DNA from: an uncultured Dehalococcoidia bacterium
Lineage (GTDB): Bacteria > Chloroflexota > Dehalococcoidia > Lucifugimonadales > CATOSD01
Length of the DNA stretch: 64,000 bases
Direction: 5' to 3'
Assembly (NCBI GenBank): GCA_951812395.1
Contig: CATOSD010000002.1
Coordinates: forward strand, 372,001-436,000
A program made the translations under genes and the position numbers. The notes under the pieces are model-generated. The model ran no database searches. It was given only the letters and a program-made list of their open reading frames with translations, and was not told the origin of the DNA. Below are positions 27,586 through 36,461 of the stretch, piece by piece (positions within the stretch are counted from its first letter, which is position 1; each line of letters starts with the position of its first letter).

Positions 27586-28080
27586 ATGCCAGACCGACCC
27601 AGGAGCCAATTCCAGGTGATAGTGATTCCGTATTGGATTTCGAATGCGAGAGAAGCCAGATACGCTGTATTCAGGCGGTCAGGACTAGCCCCAAGATATT
27701 GGCAGTGGATCGCGGGTGGCGGAGAATCTGATGAGACGCCACTTCAGGCAGCGCGCAGGGAGTCGGCGGAAGAAGCGGGCATCTTTGAGTCTGCCAGGTT
27801 CACCGCCCTTAAGTCTGTGGCTTCGATTCCGGTGTCCAACTTTGCGGAGACTGGCTGGCCCGATTGGCTTGACGTGATTCCTGAGTATGCTTTCGGGGTT
27901 GAGGTTGACGACCCGGCGCTAACGCTGTCATGTGAACATGTCGACTATCGCTGGCTTCGCTACGAAGAAGCGATTGGGACGCTGAAGTGGGACAGCAACA
28001 AGACCGCACTTTGGGAGCTACGGCGCAGGCTGACTCGGGCCGCGCGAATTGACATAGGTCGCGAGCCGCCGATAGAATGA
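27586..28080 (+). CDS. NUDIX hydrolase (NudB-like)
   Basis: A 164-residue pyrophosphatase. The NUDIX box is complete: Gly44-x5-Glu50-x7-Arg58-Glu59 and Glu62-Glu63 with Gly65. The preceding FQVIVIPYWISNAREARYAVFRRS and YWQWIAGGGE resemble dihydroneopterin-triphosphate pyrophosphatase / dATP pyrophosphohydrolase NudB. ATG 27586 is used because upstream codons overlap the HAD remnant in another frame. Codon use is less GC-rich than in neighbouring genes. Confidence 0.88.
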   Translation: MPDRPRSQFQVIVIPYWISNAREARYAVFRRSGLAPRYWQWIAGGGESDETPLQAARRESAEEAGIFESARFTALKSVASIPVSNFAETGWPDWLDVIPEYAFGVEVDDPALTLSCEHVDYRWLRYEEAIGTLKWDSNKTALWELRRRLTRAARIDIGREPPIE

Positions 28081-28138
28081 CGCACCATCGGGCGGGGCCG
28101 AACTCCTTCCCCCTTAACCTGTAGAGCGGGGCCGAACA

Positions 28139-29086
28139 ATGGTCGCAATCGGTCAGGAAATAACCCAGAACCGCCTGTATTCGGTGGCTTACGAGGCGAA
28201 CAAGCGCGCCGCCATCGCGGTGCCGCAGGACGGCATCGAGGCGTTCGAGCAGGCGTTCAGCCGCGAGACGAAGCCCATGGCCAGCTTCATTCTCGGCCAG
28301 GTGCTGGAGAACGCCCAACTCGCCATCGCCGAGGAGCGGCCCATGTGCGGCGACACCGGCCTGCCCCGCTACTACGTGAAGGTGGGCAACGAGGCTAAGA
28401 TCGAGGGCGGCTTCGTCGCGCTGGAGCATACGCTGAGGCGGGCCGTCGCCGACGTCACGCAAGACGTGCAGCTTCGGGCCAACCGCGTGCACCCGCTCAC
28501 CCGGCAAAACCCAGGCAACAACGTGGGCATGTTTGCGCCCAGCGTGGACTACTCGTTCGAGCCGGATGCCGACTGGATCGACGTCACCGCCGTCCACAAG
28601 GGCGGCCTGTTCGGGACCGACTACCGGATGCTGTTCCCGGCCGACGGCACCGACGGCATCAAGCGCTTTCTGCTGGACAACCTGGCGGCGTTCGCGCGGC
28701 GCGGGCTGTCGTGCCCGCCCGTGGTCGTGGGCGTGGGACTGGGCGGCTCTAAGGACCAGTGCGTCGTGCTGTCCAAGGAGGCGGCCTGCCTGCGCACGAT
28801 GGGCGATAGGCACCCCGACCCGGATGTGGCGGTGCTCGAGGATGAGCTGAAGGAGCTCGCGAACCGCACCGGTTTCGGCGTGATGGGCGTTGGCGGCGAC
28901 ACCACCGCGCTGGACGTTCACGTGGAGATCGCCTATACCCACACGGGAGGGCTGCCCATAGCCATATCCCAGTTCTGCCTCGCCTATCGCAGGTCTACAG
29001 CGCGGGTGTACGCCGACGGCCGGGCGGAGTTTCGGGACGACCCGCTCTGGTTCACGCCCTACTACCGCCGCGCCGGCCTGGAGTAG
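28139..29086 (+). CDS. Class I fumarase / tartrate dehydratase, alpha subunit
   Basis: A 315-residue iron-sulfur hydro-lyase subunit. Cys70 in RPMCGDTGLPRYYVK is the first cluster ligand; other cysteines lie in RRGLSCPPVVVGVGLGGSKDQ and EAACLRTMG. It would catalyse reversible hydration of fumarate to malate with the beta subunit encoded next, 22 bp downstream. L-tartrate dehydratase is an alternative, but the neighbouring sdhC/sdhD genes favour fumarase. Palindromic repeat sequence lies just upstream (28100-28137). Confidence 0.9.
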   Translation: MVAIGQEITQNRLYSVAYEANKRAAIAVPQDGIEAFEQAFSRETKPMASFILGQVLENAQLAIAEERPMCGDTGLPRYYVKVGNEAKIEGGFVALEHTLRRAVADVTQDVQLRANRVHPLTRQNPGNNVGMFAPSVDYSFEPDADWIDVTAVHKGGLFGTDYRMLFPADGTDGIKRFLLDNLAAFARRGLSCPPVVVGVGLGGSKDQCVVLSKEAACLRTMGDRHPDPDVAVLEDELKELANRTGFGVMGVGGDTTALDVHVEIAYTHTGGLPIAISQFCLAYRRSTARVYADGRAEFRDDPLWFTPYYRRAGLE

Positions 29087-29107
29087 CCGAGGGAGTTTGA
29101 GCGCCCC

Positions 29108-29773
29108 ATGATGGACAACGCCAAGTACATCGACGCGCCGCTTTCGGACGAGGCCGTGCGCGATCTGCGCTCGGGGGACGTGGTGTATCTGAGCGGCACG
29201 GTGTTCACGGCCCGCGACGGCGTGTACCGGCACATGCTCATCGAGGGCAATGAGCCGCCGGTGGATCTGCGCGGCCTTACCAACGTGACCTTCCAGTCGT
29301 CGCCCGCCGGGGTCGAGGTATCGCCGGGGTCGTACAACGTCGCGTCATTCCAGGCGACGGCGGGGTTTCGCTACACGCAGTACATGCCGGCGCTGTTGGA
29401 ACGGTTCGGCATCAAGGCGGTGGTGGGAAAGGGCGGCATGTCCGAGCAGCTATACCAGGAACTGTTCGCGCGGCACGGCGCGGTTTGTCTCACCACGATG
29501 GGGTACGGCCTGGGGGCGATCTACGGCAGCGCCATCAAGAGCGTGCTGGACGTCATCTGGGAGAAGGAGTTGGGCATATCCGAGGCGCTCTGGATACTGG
29601 AGCTCGACAAGCTTGGGCCTCTGCTGGTGGAGGGAGACGCCCTGGGCAACAGCTACTTTTCGGGCGTGAACGAGCAGATCAACCAGAACCTGGGCGAGCT
29701 GTACGAGGGGCTGAGGGAGCCTGTGTACCGCCGGATCGGCGAGGAGCGGCGGCCGGACAAGGAGCTGTTCTAG
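29108..29773 (+). CDS. Class I fumarase / tartrate dehydratase, beta subunit
   Basis: A 221-residue swivelling-domain subunit. LRSGDVVYLSGTVFTARDGVYRHML and GIKAVVGKGGMSEQ are characteristic, and YGLGAIYGSAIKSV follows the conserved CLTTMG. It pairs with the alpha subunit upstream. The ATG at 29108 (MMDNAKYI) is used; the second Met is equally possible. Confidence 0.9.
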   Translation: MMDNAKYIDAPLSDEAVRDLRSGDVVYLSGTVFTARDGVYRHMLIEGNEPPVDLRGLTNVTFQSSPAGVEVSPGSYNVASFQATAGFRYTQYMPALLERFGIKAVVGKGGMSEQLYQELFARHGAVCLTTMGYGLGAIYGSAIKSVLDVIWEKELGISEALWILELDKLGPLLVEGDALGNSYFSGVNEQINQNLGELYEGLREPVYRRIGEERRPDKELF

Positions 29774-29774
29774 G

Positions 29775-29915
29775 GCCCCCATCCTAACCCTCCCCCTGTG
29801 AGGGGGAAGGGACTCTTGGAAGGCTTACTCCCGATGCCTACCTCTGTCACCCCGACGAGAGGGAAGGGACTTTGGGACATCCCCATCACCGGGGGAGGGA
29901 CTCTAGTAATACCCT
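29775..29915. repeat. C/G palindromic intergenic repeat (inverted copies)
   Basis: Begins CCCCCATCCTAACC and CTCCCCCTGTGAGGGGGAAGGG, the reverse complement of the tail seen in other copies, followed by GATGCCTACCTCTGTC, which is the inverse of the 58-bp unit. It separates the fumarase genes from sdhC. Confidence 0.8.
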
Positions 29916-29935
29916 CTTACAAGGAGGACTCGCGA

Positions 29936-30337
29936 TTGGCGTCTGGACTCAGGAACGCGCTGCTGCACCCCGGCGTACCGCGCGAGCTCCACGCCAGGAC
30001 GCGAGTGGGCTGGTGGGCGTGGGCGCTGCAGCGGGTGACGGGCGTGGTGCTGGTCGCGTACCTTCTGGTGCACATCGCCGTCATATCCACCTCGATTCTG
30101 GGGGTCGCGGCTTTCGACTCCACGCTCGGGTTTGTGCAGCATCCGGTGTTCGAGGCTCTCAACATTGGGTTGATAACGATCGTGCTGTACCACACCTTCA
30201 ACGGGGTGCGCGTGGTGCTGTTCGACGTAGGCATAGGCATCCGGCGGCAGGCGGAAGGATTCTGGACGTGCGTGGCGCTCACCGCGCTGGGCGCCGGGGC
30301 TTCGTTCGTCCTGAGCGTGCCGCTCATATTCGTTTAG
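29936..30337 (+). CDS. sdhC: Succinate dehydrogenase cytochrome b subunit
   Basis: A 133-residue membrane anchor with three hydrophobic helices. ARTRVGWWAWALQRVTGVVLVAYLLVHI carries the conserved Arg/Ser-Gly pattern and the heme-ligand His of SdhC. The third helix region has VLYHTFNGVRVVLFD, with a second conserved His. TTG 29936 is taken as start because AAGGAGGA lies 7 bp upstream; reading further 5' enters the repeat. Confidence 0.85.
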   Translation: MASGLRNALLHPGVPRELHARTRVGWWAWALQRVTGVVLVAYLLVHIAVISTSILGVAAFDSTLGFVQHPVFEALNIGLITIVLYHTFNGVRVVLFDVGIGIRRQAEGFWTCVALTALGAGASFVLSVPLIFV

Positions 30338-30350
30338 GCGGCGAGGCGAG

Positions 30351-30782
30351 GTGGACAGGCGATCGTTAGAGTCAACCGCGTACCCTGGTCCGTCCGCGCC
30401 GGACGCGCGCCCGGCCCGCGGGGAACAGGGCTTCTGGACCTGGTTCCTGCAGCGCATCAGCGGCGTGCTGCTTCTCTTCTTCGTGCTGGCGCACGGTACG
30501 ATCACCCACTTCGTGCCGATTGCGGACGTGCGCGCGGGCCTGCAGGAGGACCCGGTGACGCACGAGGTGGTCGAGCGGCGGCTGGCGCAGGGGGCGATGC
30601 TGGCGTTCGACTTTGCGCTCCTGGGACTGGCGCTCTATCACGGGCTGAACGGAATTCGGGGCATACTTATGGAGTGGTCGTTCACGGCACGCCGCAAGAC
30701 CGCCGTCACCGCCGTGCTGCACTCGGTGGGATTGGGCGCGTTCGTGCTGGGTGCGGCCGGGCTTATCGCCTTCGTGCTCTGA
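30351..30782 (+). CDS. sdhD: Succinate dehydrogenase membrane anchor subunit
   Basis: A 143-residue protein with three hydrophobic helices. GFWTWFLQRISGVLLLFFVLAHGTITH and ALYHGLNGIRGILMEW show the same heme/quinone-site pattern as SdhC. It starts at GTG 30351, 13 bp after sdhC. The expected flavoprotein and iron-sulfur subunits do not follow; a ThDP enzyme comes next. Confidence 0.85.
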   Translation: MDRRSLESTAYPGPSAPDARPARGEQGFWTWFLQRISGVLLLFFVLAHGTITHFVPIADVRAGLQEDPVTHEVVERRLAQGAMLAFDFALLGLALYHGLNGIRGILMEWSFTARRKTAVTAVLHSVGLGAFVLGAAGLIAFVL

Positions 30783-30818
30783 CAGCGTGCGTCACACGAT
30801 GCCATTGGGAGAAAAAAA

Positions 30819-32507
30819 TTGACTAGACTAACCGCGGGACAATCGGTGGTGGAAGCGCTGAGGGCCGAGGGGGTGGAGTACATCTTCGGCGTCGTCGGCT
30901 CCGCGTTCCTCGAGGTGCTGGACGCCATGTACGGTCGCACCGACATCCAGTTCGTGGGATGCCGCCACGAGCAGGGCGCCGGTTTCATGGCGATGGGCTA
31001 CGCCCGCGCGACTGGCCGGCCGGGAGTCTGCCTGGTTCAGAACGGGCCGGGAGTGACCAACCTGCTGACGTGCGCCGCCGGAGCCCTGGTGTGCCACGCG
31101 CCCATGGTGATACTGGGCGGCGCGCCCATGGCGGGCCAGATGTACAGGGACTCGTTTCAGGAGCTGGACCAGCTCGGCGTCTTCCGCCCCGTCTGCAAGG
31201 CGGCGATCCAGATCAACCGCTCCGACCGCGCGCCGGAGATACTTCGCCACGCCTTCCGTGTGGCGACCTCAGGCAAGATGGGGCCGGTGTACGTGGACCT
31301 GCCCCGCGACCTGCTGAGCGTCCAGGACGTGGACGTGGACATCCAGGCGCCGGAGCGTTACCGTCCGCCGCAGAGGCCCGAGGGCGACGTCGAGCGCGTG
31401 CGGGAGGCGGCGGAGTTGCTGCGTCACGCCGAGTCTCCCGCGATGATCGTGGGCGGCGGCGTGGTGTGGGGCGAGTCTCACGCCGAGGCCGTCCGGTTGG
31501 CAGAGCAACTCGGCGCCCCTATCGTCGCCTCGTACGAACGCAACGACGCCGTGCCGAACGACCACCCGCTGTATGTCGGGCCGCTGGGACGCGCGGGCGC
31601 GCCGGAGGCGGCGGAGGCGACGCTCGCCGCGGACGTGGTGCTGGCGCTGGGCACGCGGCTGAGTCACTTCACGTCGTTCTACGACGGGCGCTACTTCGCG
31701 GAGGGCGCGAAGCTGATTCAGGTGGAGATCGACCAGCACGAGATTGGACGCAACATGCCCGTGGACGTGGGCATACTCGGCGACGCGGGCGCGGTGGCCC
31801 GAGCGCTGTCAGCGTCGCTGGAGGAGGCGGTGCTGCCCGCCGCGCTGGAGCGCCGGCGCGCCGCCGCGGCGGAGCTGCGCGGCAAGCGTCTGCGACGGCT
31901 GGACGCTGAGGGTGCGCTGGACATGCTGCCGATGAAGCCGCAGCGCGTGTACGCCGAGCTGAGGCGGGCGCTGCCGGCGGAGACGGCGCTGGTGTTCGAC
32001 GCGGGCGGGTCGCCGGCGTACGGCTACGACAGGCTGCACTTCGGGACGCCGCGCACCATGTTCGGCACGCTGGACCTGGGCTGCATCGGCGCGGCGCTGC
32101 CGCAGGCCATCGGCGTGAAGATGGGCAGGCCGGGCGACCCCGTGGTCAGCGTCAACGGCGACGGCGCGTTCTTCATGAACGCCCAGGAGTTGGAGACGGC
32201 GGTGCGGTGGAAGGTGCCGGTGGTGAACATTGTGATGAATAACGGCTCGTGGGGCTCGGAGAAGGCGTACCAGAAGCTGCTCTATGGCGAGCGCTACATC
32301 GAGGCGGACATAGGCAACCCTCGGTACGACAAACTGGCCGAGCTTTGCGGTGGGCGCGGGTTCTACGTCGAGAGGCCGGAAGACGTGGGCGAGACCATGG
32401 CCGAAGCGCTGGCTCTAGACACAGTTTCGGTGATCGAGATTCCCATCGACCCGGACGAGCTGCCCTATCCGGCAAGGGCTGCGGACGTTTTCAAGTCCGA
32501 CGACTGA
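30819..32507 (+). CDS. ThDP-dependent enzyme (acetolactate synthase / Xsc-like)
   Basis: A 562-residue three-domain ThDP enzyme. The catalytic Glu51 lies in CRHEQGAGFMAMGYAR; the central domain begins about residue 190; the ThDP/Mg motif is NGDGAFFMNAQELETAVR...IVMNNGSWG. FQELDQLGVFRPVCK and the NNGSWGSEKAYQ segment recall sulfoacetaldehyde acetyltransferase (Xsc) as much as acetolactate synthase. The substrate is therefore open. It starts at TTG 30819 behind GGGAG. No small regulatory subunit (ilvN) follows. Confidence 0.85.
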   Translation: MTRLTAGQSVVEALRAEGVEYIFGVVGSAFLEVLDAMYGRTDIQFVGCRHEQGAGFMAMGYARATGRPGVCLVQNGPGVTNLLTCAAGALVCHAPMVILGGAPMAGQMYRDSFQELDQLGVFRPVCKAAIQINRSDRAPEILRHAFRVATSGKMGPVYVDLPRDLLSVQDVDVDIQAPERYRPPQRPEGDVERVREAAELLRHAESPAMIVGGGVVWGESHAEAVRLAEQLGAPIVASYERNDAVPNDHPLYVGPLGRAGAPEAAEATLAADVVLALGTRLSHFTSFYDGRYFAEGAKLIQVEIDQHEIGRNMPVDVGILGDAGAVARALSASLEEAVLPAALERRRAAAAELRGKRLRRLDAEGALDMLPMKPQRVYAELRRALPAETALVFDAGGSPAYGYDRLHFGTPRTMFGTLDLGCIGAALPQAIGVKMGRPGDPVVSVNGDGAFFMNAQELETAVRWKVPVVNIVMNNGSWGSEKAYQKLLYGERYIEADIGNPRYDKLAELCGGRGFYVERPEDVGETMAEALALDTVSVIEIPIDPDELPYPARAADVFKSDD

Positions 32508-32574
32508 AGTCAGGTGCGGGCGTGGCACAGGGGCCCGGCCATCAATATAGCTAGCGATGGAGGGAAGCGACGAC

Positions 32575-32907
32575 ATGGCACAGTACATCATGCTGCTCAC
32601 ACTGACCCCTGAGGGCCGCCAGAAGATGCTCAACCACCCGGATCTCCTGCTGCAAGCCGAGAGCGAGATCAACATCCCTGACGTACAGACGCTGGGTGTG
32701 TACGCACTGCTGGGGGACTATGACTACGCGTGCATTCTCAATGCGCCTGGCAACAGGGAGGCGGCCCGGTTCTCGCTGGAGCTGGGAGTGAAGGCAGGGG
32801 TGTTGATTACGACCATGCCCATCATACCGCTGGGCAGCTTCGACCAACTCGAGCGCGAAGACGCCCCCGCGGAGGAGGCGGCCCTGGATCCGCAGTCCGA
32901 CGATTGA
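32575..32907 (+). CDS. GYD-domain / alpha-beta barrel protein
   Basis: A 110-residue protein. QYIMLLTLTPEGRQKML, VYALLGDYDYACILNAPGNREAARF and TTMPIIPL match the GYD family (PF08734), small ferredoxin-like barrels of unknown function. An acidic tail ends it. ATG 32575 is preferred over GTG/ATG codons 18 bp upstream. It sits between the ThDP enzyme and the duplicated barrel protein, all on one strand. Confidence 0.8.
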   Translation: MAQYIMLLTLTPEGRQKMLNHPDLLLQAESEINIPDVQTLGVYALLGDYDYACILNAPGNREAARFSLELGVKAGVLITTMPIIPLGSFDQLEREDAPAEEAALDPQSDD

Positions 32908-32986
32908 CGAGGGGGTGCTCCGGGTGAGCGCCAGGCCACGCCGGCAGGGATAAGCCGGTCAGTAGACAGAACGACAGGAGGCCGAT

Positions 32987-33658
32987 ATGACCGCCAGGAA
33001 GGGTTCCGCGCTGCTTATGGTTTGGGCGGACGTGCCCGCTGACAAAGAGGACGATTTCAATCGCTGGTACAACGAGGAGCACATGGCCGAAAGGCTGGCC
33101 GTGCCGGGCTTCCTGAGCGCGGCACGCTACGAGACGGTAACGCCCGGCGCGCCCAAGCACCTGGCCGTCTACGAGGTGGAGAACATCGACGTGCTCGACT
33201 CGGACGAGTACAACCGGGTGCGCGCCAATCCCACGGAGTGGACACTGCGTGCCGAGCCCCAGGTTGTCGCGACCACGTACATACGCAACACCTACGAGCA
33301 GATATTCCCGTCTGAGGTTTCCGCCGACGTGGCCGCCAGCGGCATGGCCCCCGCGCTGCAGATAGGTCGAATGACCGTGCCGCCGGATTTGGAGGACGAG
33401 TGGAACGAGTGGTACAACACCGTGTACGTCCCCAACTACATGAAGGCGCCGGGGTGCATTCGCGGCAGACGCTACCGCGCGGTCACGGGCGAGCCTAAGT
33501 ACGCGACGGTGTATGAGCTGGAGCGCCCCGATATTTCACAGACGCCCGAGTGGCTTCGCCAGCGCGCGATTCACCCCGACAACGAGCGCTGGCAGCAGAC
33601 TATGCAGCACGCGGCCGGCTCTCCCGGAGTGTGGGTGAAGACGTTCGAGCTGGAGTAG
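32987..33658 (+). CDS. Duplicated dimeric alpha-beta barrel protein
   Basis: A 223-residue protein made of two related halves. The first has VPADKEDDFNRWYNEEHMAERLAVPGF and the second VPPDLEDEWNEWYNTVYVPNYMKAPGC, each followed by a strand ending in a VYE(L/V)E motif. This is the ferredoxin-like barrel found in DUF4286/EthD-type proteins, which often accompany catabolic operons. ACAGGAGG precedes the ATG. The role is unknown. Confidence 0.8.
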   Translation: MTARKGSALLMVWADVPADKEDDFNRWYNEEHMAERLAVPGFLSAARYETVTPGAPKHLAVYEVENIDVLDSDEYNRVRANPTEWTLRAEPQVVATTYIRNTYEQIFPSEVSADVAASGMAPALQIGRMTVPPDLEDEWNEWYNTVYVPNYMKAPGCIRGRRYRAVTGEPKYATVYELERPDISQTPEWLRQRAIHPDNERWQQTMQHAAGSPGVWVKTFELE

Positions 33659-33709
33659 GCCGCCCGAGGGCGGGTGTTGGGCTTGGCCGGCGCTTAGATT
33701 CCTCGGCTA

Positions 33710-33785
33710 CGCTCGGAGTGACAGGTGGACGGCTCGGAATGGCAGGTGGGCGGCTCGGAATGGCAGGCGGGCGGCTCGGAACGCC
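33710..33785. repeat. 21-bp tandem repeat, about 3.6 copies
   Basis: The unit GGCTCGGAATGGCAGGTGG (plus two bases) recurs at 33710, 33731, 33752 and 33773 with a few substitutions. It lies between the barrel protein and hpf. Confidence 0.85.
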
Positions 33786-33898
33786 ACGGTGGCTACGCTT
33801 GTGCGCATAGCCGACGGCTTGAAACAATTTTCGCCTAACCCATACAATGGTTGAACGTACTCAGCGCCGAGACAACTGTTTTGCTGGGGGCAATCGCT

Positions 33899-34492
33899 AT
33901 GGATATCCAGGTACTTTCGAGGAACGTGGAGCTAAACCCCGAGGCCCACGCCTACATTCGCAAGAAGTTCGACAGGCTGCAGCGTCATCTGCGCCAAATG
34001 ACCGACGCCAAGGTCGAAGTCTCCCGGACGAGCGCACGCGCCCAGGCCGACAAGATCATCGTACAGATGACGGTGACCGCGGGCGGCTCCACGCTACGCG
34101 GCCAGGAGAGCGGAGTGAACCTGTTCGCGGCAGTGGACTCGGTTGCGGACGTGCTCGATCGCCAGATCCGGCGGTTCAAGGGTCGCGTGTACAGGACCGC
34201 CCAGGCTCGCAAGGCGGCGGGACGGGCCGCGTCGGAAGCGGAAGTTGCGGTTGTTGCTGAAGTGCCGGACGTATTGGACGACGAGGACGAGGCGCTGTTC
34301 GAGCAGCTCGGCAGGGTGGTCCGCACCAAGCGCTTCGCGATGAAGCCCATGTCGGTGGAGGACGCCGCGATGCAGATGGAGTTGCTGAGCCACGACTTCT
34401 TTTTGTTCTACAACAACTCCAGCGGTGAGTACAACGTGGTCTACCGGCGAAGCGACGGAGACTACGGCGTGATAGAGCCTTTGCTAGCCTGA
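33899..34492 (+). CDS. hpf: Ribosome hibernation promoting factor, long form
   Basis: A 197-residue long HPF. The N-terminal domain (MDIQVLSRNVELNPEAHAYIRKKFDRLQRHL) binds the 30S subunit, and a linker of about 30 residues rich in Ala/Glu leads to the C-terminal dimerisation domain (RTKRFAMKPMSVEDAAMQMELLSHDFFLFYN), which pairs 70S ribosomes into 100S. ATG 33899 was chosen; the upstream extension lacks similarity to the family. Confidence 0.95.
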   Translation: MDIQVLSRNVELNPEAHAYIRKKFDRLQRHLRQMTDAKVEVSRTSARAQADKIIVQMTVTAGGSTLRGQESGVNLFAAVDSVADVLDRQIRRFKGRVYRTAQARKAAGRAASEAEVAVVAEVPDVLDDEDEALFEQLGRVVRTKRFAMKPMSVEDAAMQMELLSHDFFLFYNNSSGEYNVVYRRSDGDYGVIEPLLA

Positions 34493-34535
34493 CCGCAACA
34501 ATGCGTGCCCGCTTCCAGACCGATAGAAGGGATAC

Positions 34536-35780
34536 ATGAGCACCATAGCAACCCAGGACCCGCGAGTCGCCGAGGCGCTGCGCAACGAGCAGCGCCGCCA
34601 GCGCGAGGTCATCAACCTGATCGCGTCGGAGAACTACGCCAGCGCCGCCGTGATGGAGGCGCAAGGCTCGGTTTTCACCAACAAGTACGCCGAGGGCTAC
34701 CCGGGACGTCGCTATTACGCCGGCTGCGAATGGGTGGACGTGGTGGAGAGCCTAGCCATCGACAGGGCGAAGCAGCTTTTCTCCGCCAAGCATGCCAATG
34801 TTCAGCCGCACAGCGGCGCGCAGGCCAACATGGCCGCATACTTCGCGACGCTCACGCCGGGCGACACGGTAATGGGGATGAGCCTGGACCACGGCGGACA
34901 CCTCACACACGGCAGCCCGGTCAATTTCTCGGCCAAGCTCTACAACTTCGTTTCTTACGGCGTGGACCGCGAACTGGAGACTATCGACTTCGAGGAGGCG
35001 GAGCGCGTCGCCAAGGAACACCGGCCCAAGGTGATAGTGGCAGGCGCGACAGCGTATCCCAGGGTTATAGATTTCGCGAGGTTCCGGGAGATTGCCGATG
35101 AGGTAGACGCTCTGCTGATGGTCGACATGGCGCACATAGCCGGACTGGTGGCCGCCGGGGAGCATCCCTCGCCGTTGCCGGAGGCGGACCTGGTCACGTC
35201 GACGACGCACAAGACGCTGCGCGGTCCTCGGGGCGGACTGGTGTTGTCGTCCGGGAAACTCGCGCGCAGCGTGGACCGTGCCGTTTTTCCGAACGCCCAG
35301 GGCGGTCCGATGCAGCACGCGATAGCCGCGAAGGCGGTGGCCTTCGGCGAGGCGATGACTCCCGAGTTCGCCGCCTACCAGCGGTCCATCAGAGCCAATG
35401 CGGTTGCTTTGGCGAACTCGCTCGGGGAGGGCGGAATGCGCCTGGTGGCTAAGGGCACCGACAACCACATGGTGCTCGTGGACGTGACGCCGCTGGGGTT
35501 GACAGGCCGGGAGGCGGAAGAGGCGCTAGGCAAGGTGAACGTGATTGTCAACCGCAACGCGATTCCCTACGACCCGAGGCCGCCGCGCGTGGCGAGCGGG
35601 CTGAGGCTGGGAACTCCGGCCATTAGCAGCAGGGGATTCGGCGTGTCCGACACGGAACACGTGGCTCGGCTGATACTGCGGGCGCTGTCCAACGTGGGCG
35701 ACGAACCGGTCGAGCGCGAGGTGCGGGACGAGGCGCTGGAGCTGGCAACGCGCTTTCCGGTGCCGGGGCTGGACGGCTAG
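34536..35780 (+). CDS. glyA: Serine hydroxymethyltransferase
   Basis: A 414-residue PLP enzyme interconverting serine and glycine with tetrahydrofolate. The PLP lysine is in [13 protein letters not shown]. Other markers are [26 protein letters not shown] and [13 protein letters not shown]. The stop codon TAG 35778-35780 lies inside the 10-bp target duplication of the adjacent MITE, so the element landed exactly at the end of this gene. Confidence 0.96.
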   Translation: MSTIATQDPRVAEALRNEQRRQREVINLIASENYASAAVMEAQGSVFTNKYAEGYPGRRYYAGCEWVDVVESLAIDRAKQLFSAKHANVQPHSGAQANMAAYFATLTPGDTVMGMSLDHGGHLTHGSPVNFSAKLYNFVSYGVDRELETIDFEEAERVAKEHRPKVIVAGATAYPRVIDFARFREIADEVDALLMVDMAHIAGLVAAGEHPSPLPEADLVTSTTHKTLRGPRGGLVLSSGKLARSVDRAVFPNAQGGPMQHAIAAKAVAFGEAMTPEFAAYQRSIRANAVALANSLGEGGMRLVAKGTDNHMVLVDVTPLGLTGREAEEALGKVNVIVNRNAIPYDPRPPRVASGLRLGTPAISSRGFGVSDTEHVARLILRALSNVGDEPVEREVRDEALELATRFPVPGLDG

Positions 35781-35936
35781 GGAGCCTGTGTCAGATTACT
35801 AGGTGGACAACACACGGAGACCTCCGCCCCTAGGTTCCTGCTTACGCGGGAAGCAAGGTTAAGAGCGGGTTTCCGCTTGCGTGGGAAGGATGATTCCTCG
35901 CGCACCTAGTAATCTGAGACAGCTTCACGGCTAGGG
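35773..35936. mobile_element. 144-bp MITE (copy C) with 10-bp target duplication
   Basis: The element (35783-35926) is bounded by inverted ends that share TCAGATTACTAGGTG. The direct repeat ACGGCTAGGG occurs at 35773-35782 and 35927-35936, the hallmark of transposition. The ends match those of element A in the pattern CTGTNTCAGATTACYAGGNG, so the two probably use the same transposase. The interior contains a short CGCTTACGCGGGAAGC-type palindrome and no gene. Confidence 0.88.
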
Positions 35937-35942
35937 CGTGCT

Positions 35943-35972
35943 TTGACATATCGATGGCGATGTGAATATACT
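35943..35972 (+). promoter_or_regulatory. Near-consensus promoter beside the MITE
   Basis: TTGACA (35943-35948), 18 bp and TATACT (35967-35972). It overlaps the 5' end of the frame below, so either the promoter or the TTG start at 35943 is coincidental. Confidence 0.55.
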
Positions 35973-36461
35973 CTCCAGCCAAGGCCAAGTGATTGGCAGG
36001 TTCTTGGATCAACGTTCACCTTCAATCTCCTTTACGCTTCAGACGCAATTCTGGGAGGATTAGCTATTCGTGCTCCAAGGCGAAAGCGCCCGCGTAGACG
36101 GGAGTTGTACGGCCCTAGCTGCGCGGACCTTGACGCCTTGGCTGGCCGAGTGAGCTACGTAGGTAGCCCAGAACACAAAGACTTCCCTAGTTTCGCTGGG
36201 CGGCCTCGCCCAAGGGCTGACGCCTCACTTTGTCCGCGGGACATTAGCGATGCGGCAATGGTGACCGAGTGGCTGATCTCGGCAATCCGACGAGGTTGTG
36301 TTGGAGCATATTGGGAAGGTGACTTTCCACGCTACGTCTGGCATAAGGAAGGCGACACAGTCTTCGAGGCTCGACTTGTGAACCGCTGCAATGGCTCGTA
36401 TAAGGGCTATCCGCTTAGCTCAGACGAGTGGCCTCGCGGCATTGAGGAACTGTATGCCTGA
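35943..36461 (+). CDS. Hypothetical protein of a two-gene cassette (first gene)
   Basis: The frame gives up to 172 residues from TTG 35943. The well-conserved-looking part starts around residue 58: VSYVGSPEHKDFPSFAGRPRPRADASLCPR and later GAYWEGDFPRYVWHKEGDTVFEARLVN. I recall similar hypothetical proteins but no assigned function. The true start is uncertain because TTG 35943 coincides with a promoter-like -35 box; an ATT at 36066 has GGGAGGA 6 bp upstream. Third codon positions are less GC-rich than in neighbours. It overlaps the next gene by 8 bp, implying coupled translation. Confidence 0.65.
   Translation: MTYRWRCEYTLQPRPSDWQVLGSTFTFNLLYASDAILGGLAIRAPRRKRPRRRELYGPSCADLDALAGRVSYVGSPEHKDFPSFAGRPRPRADASLCPRDISDAAMVTEWLISAIRRGCVGAYWEGDFPRYVWHKEGDTVFEARLVNRCNGSYKGYPLSSDEWPRGIEELYA

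Noticed and set aside
27809..29233. A 474-codon minus-strand frame across the NUDIX and fumarase alpha genes
   Set aside because: Antisense to two genes with clear family motifs; no domain of its own.
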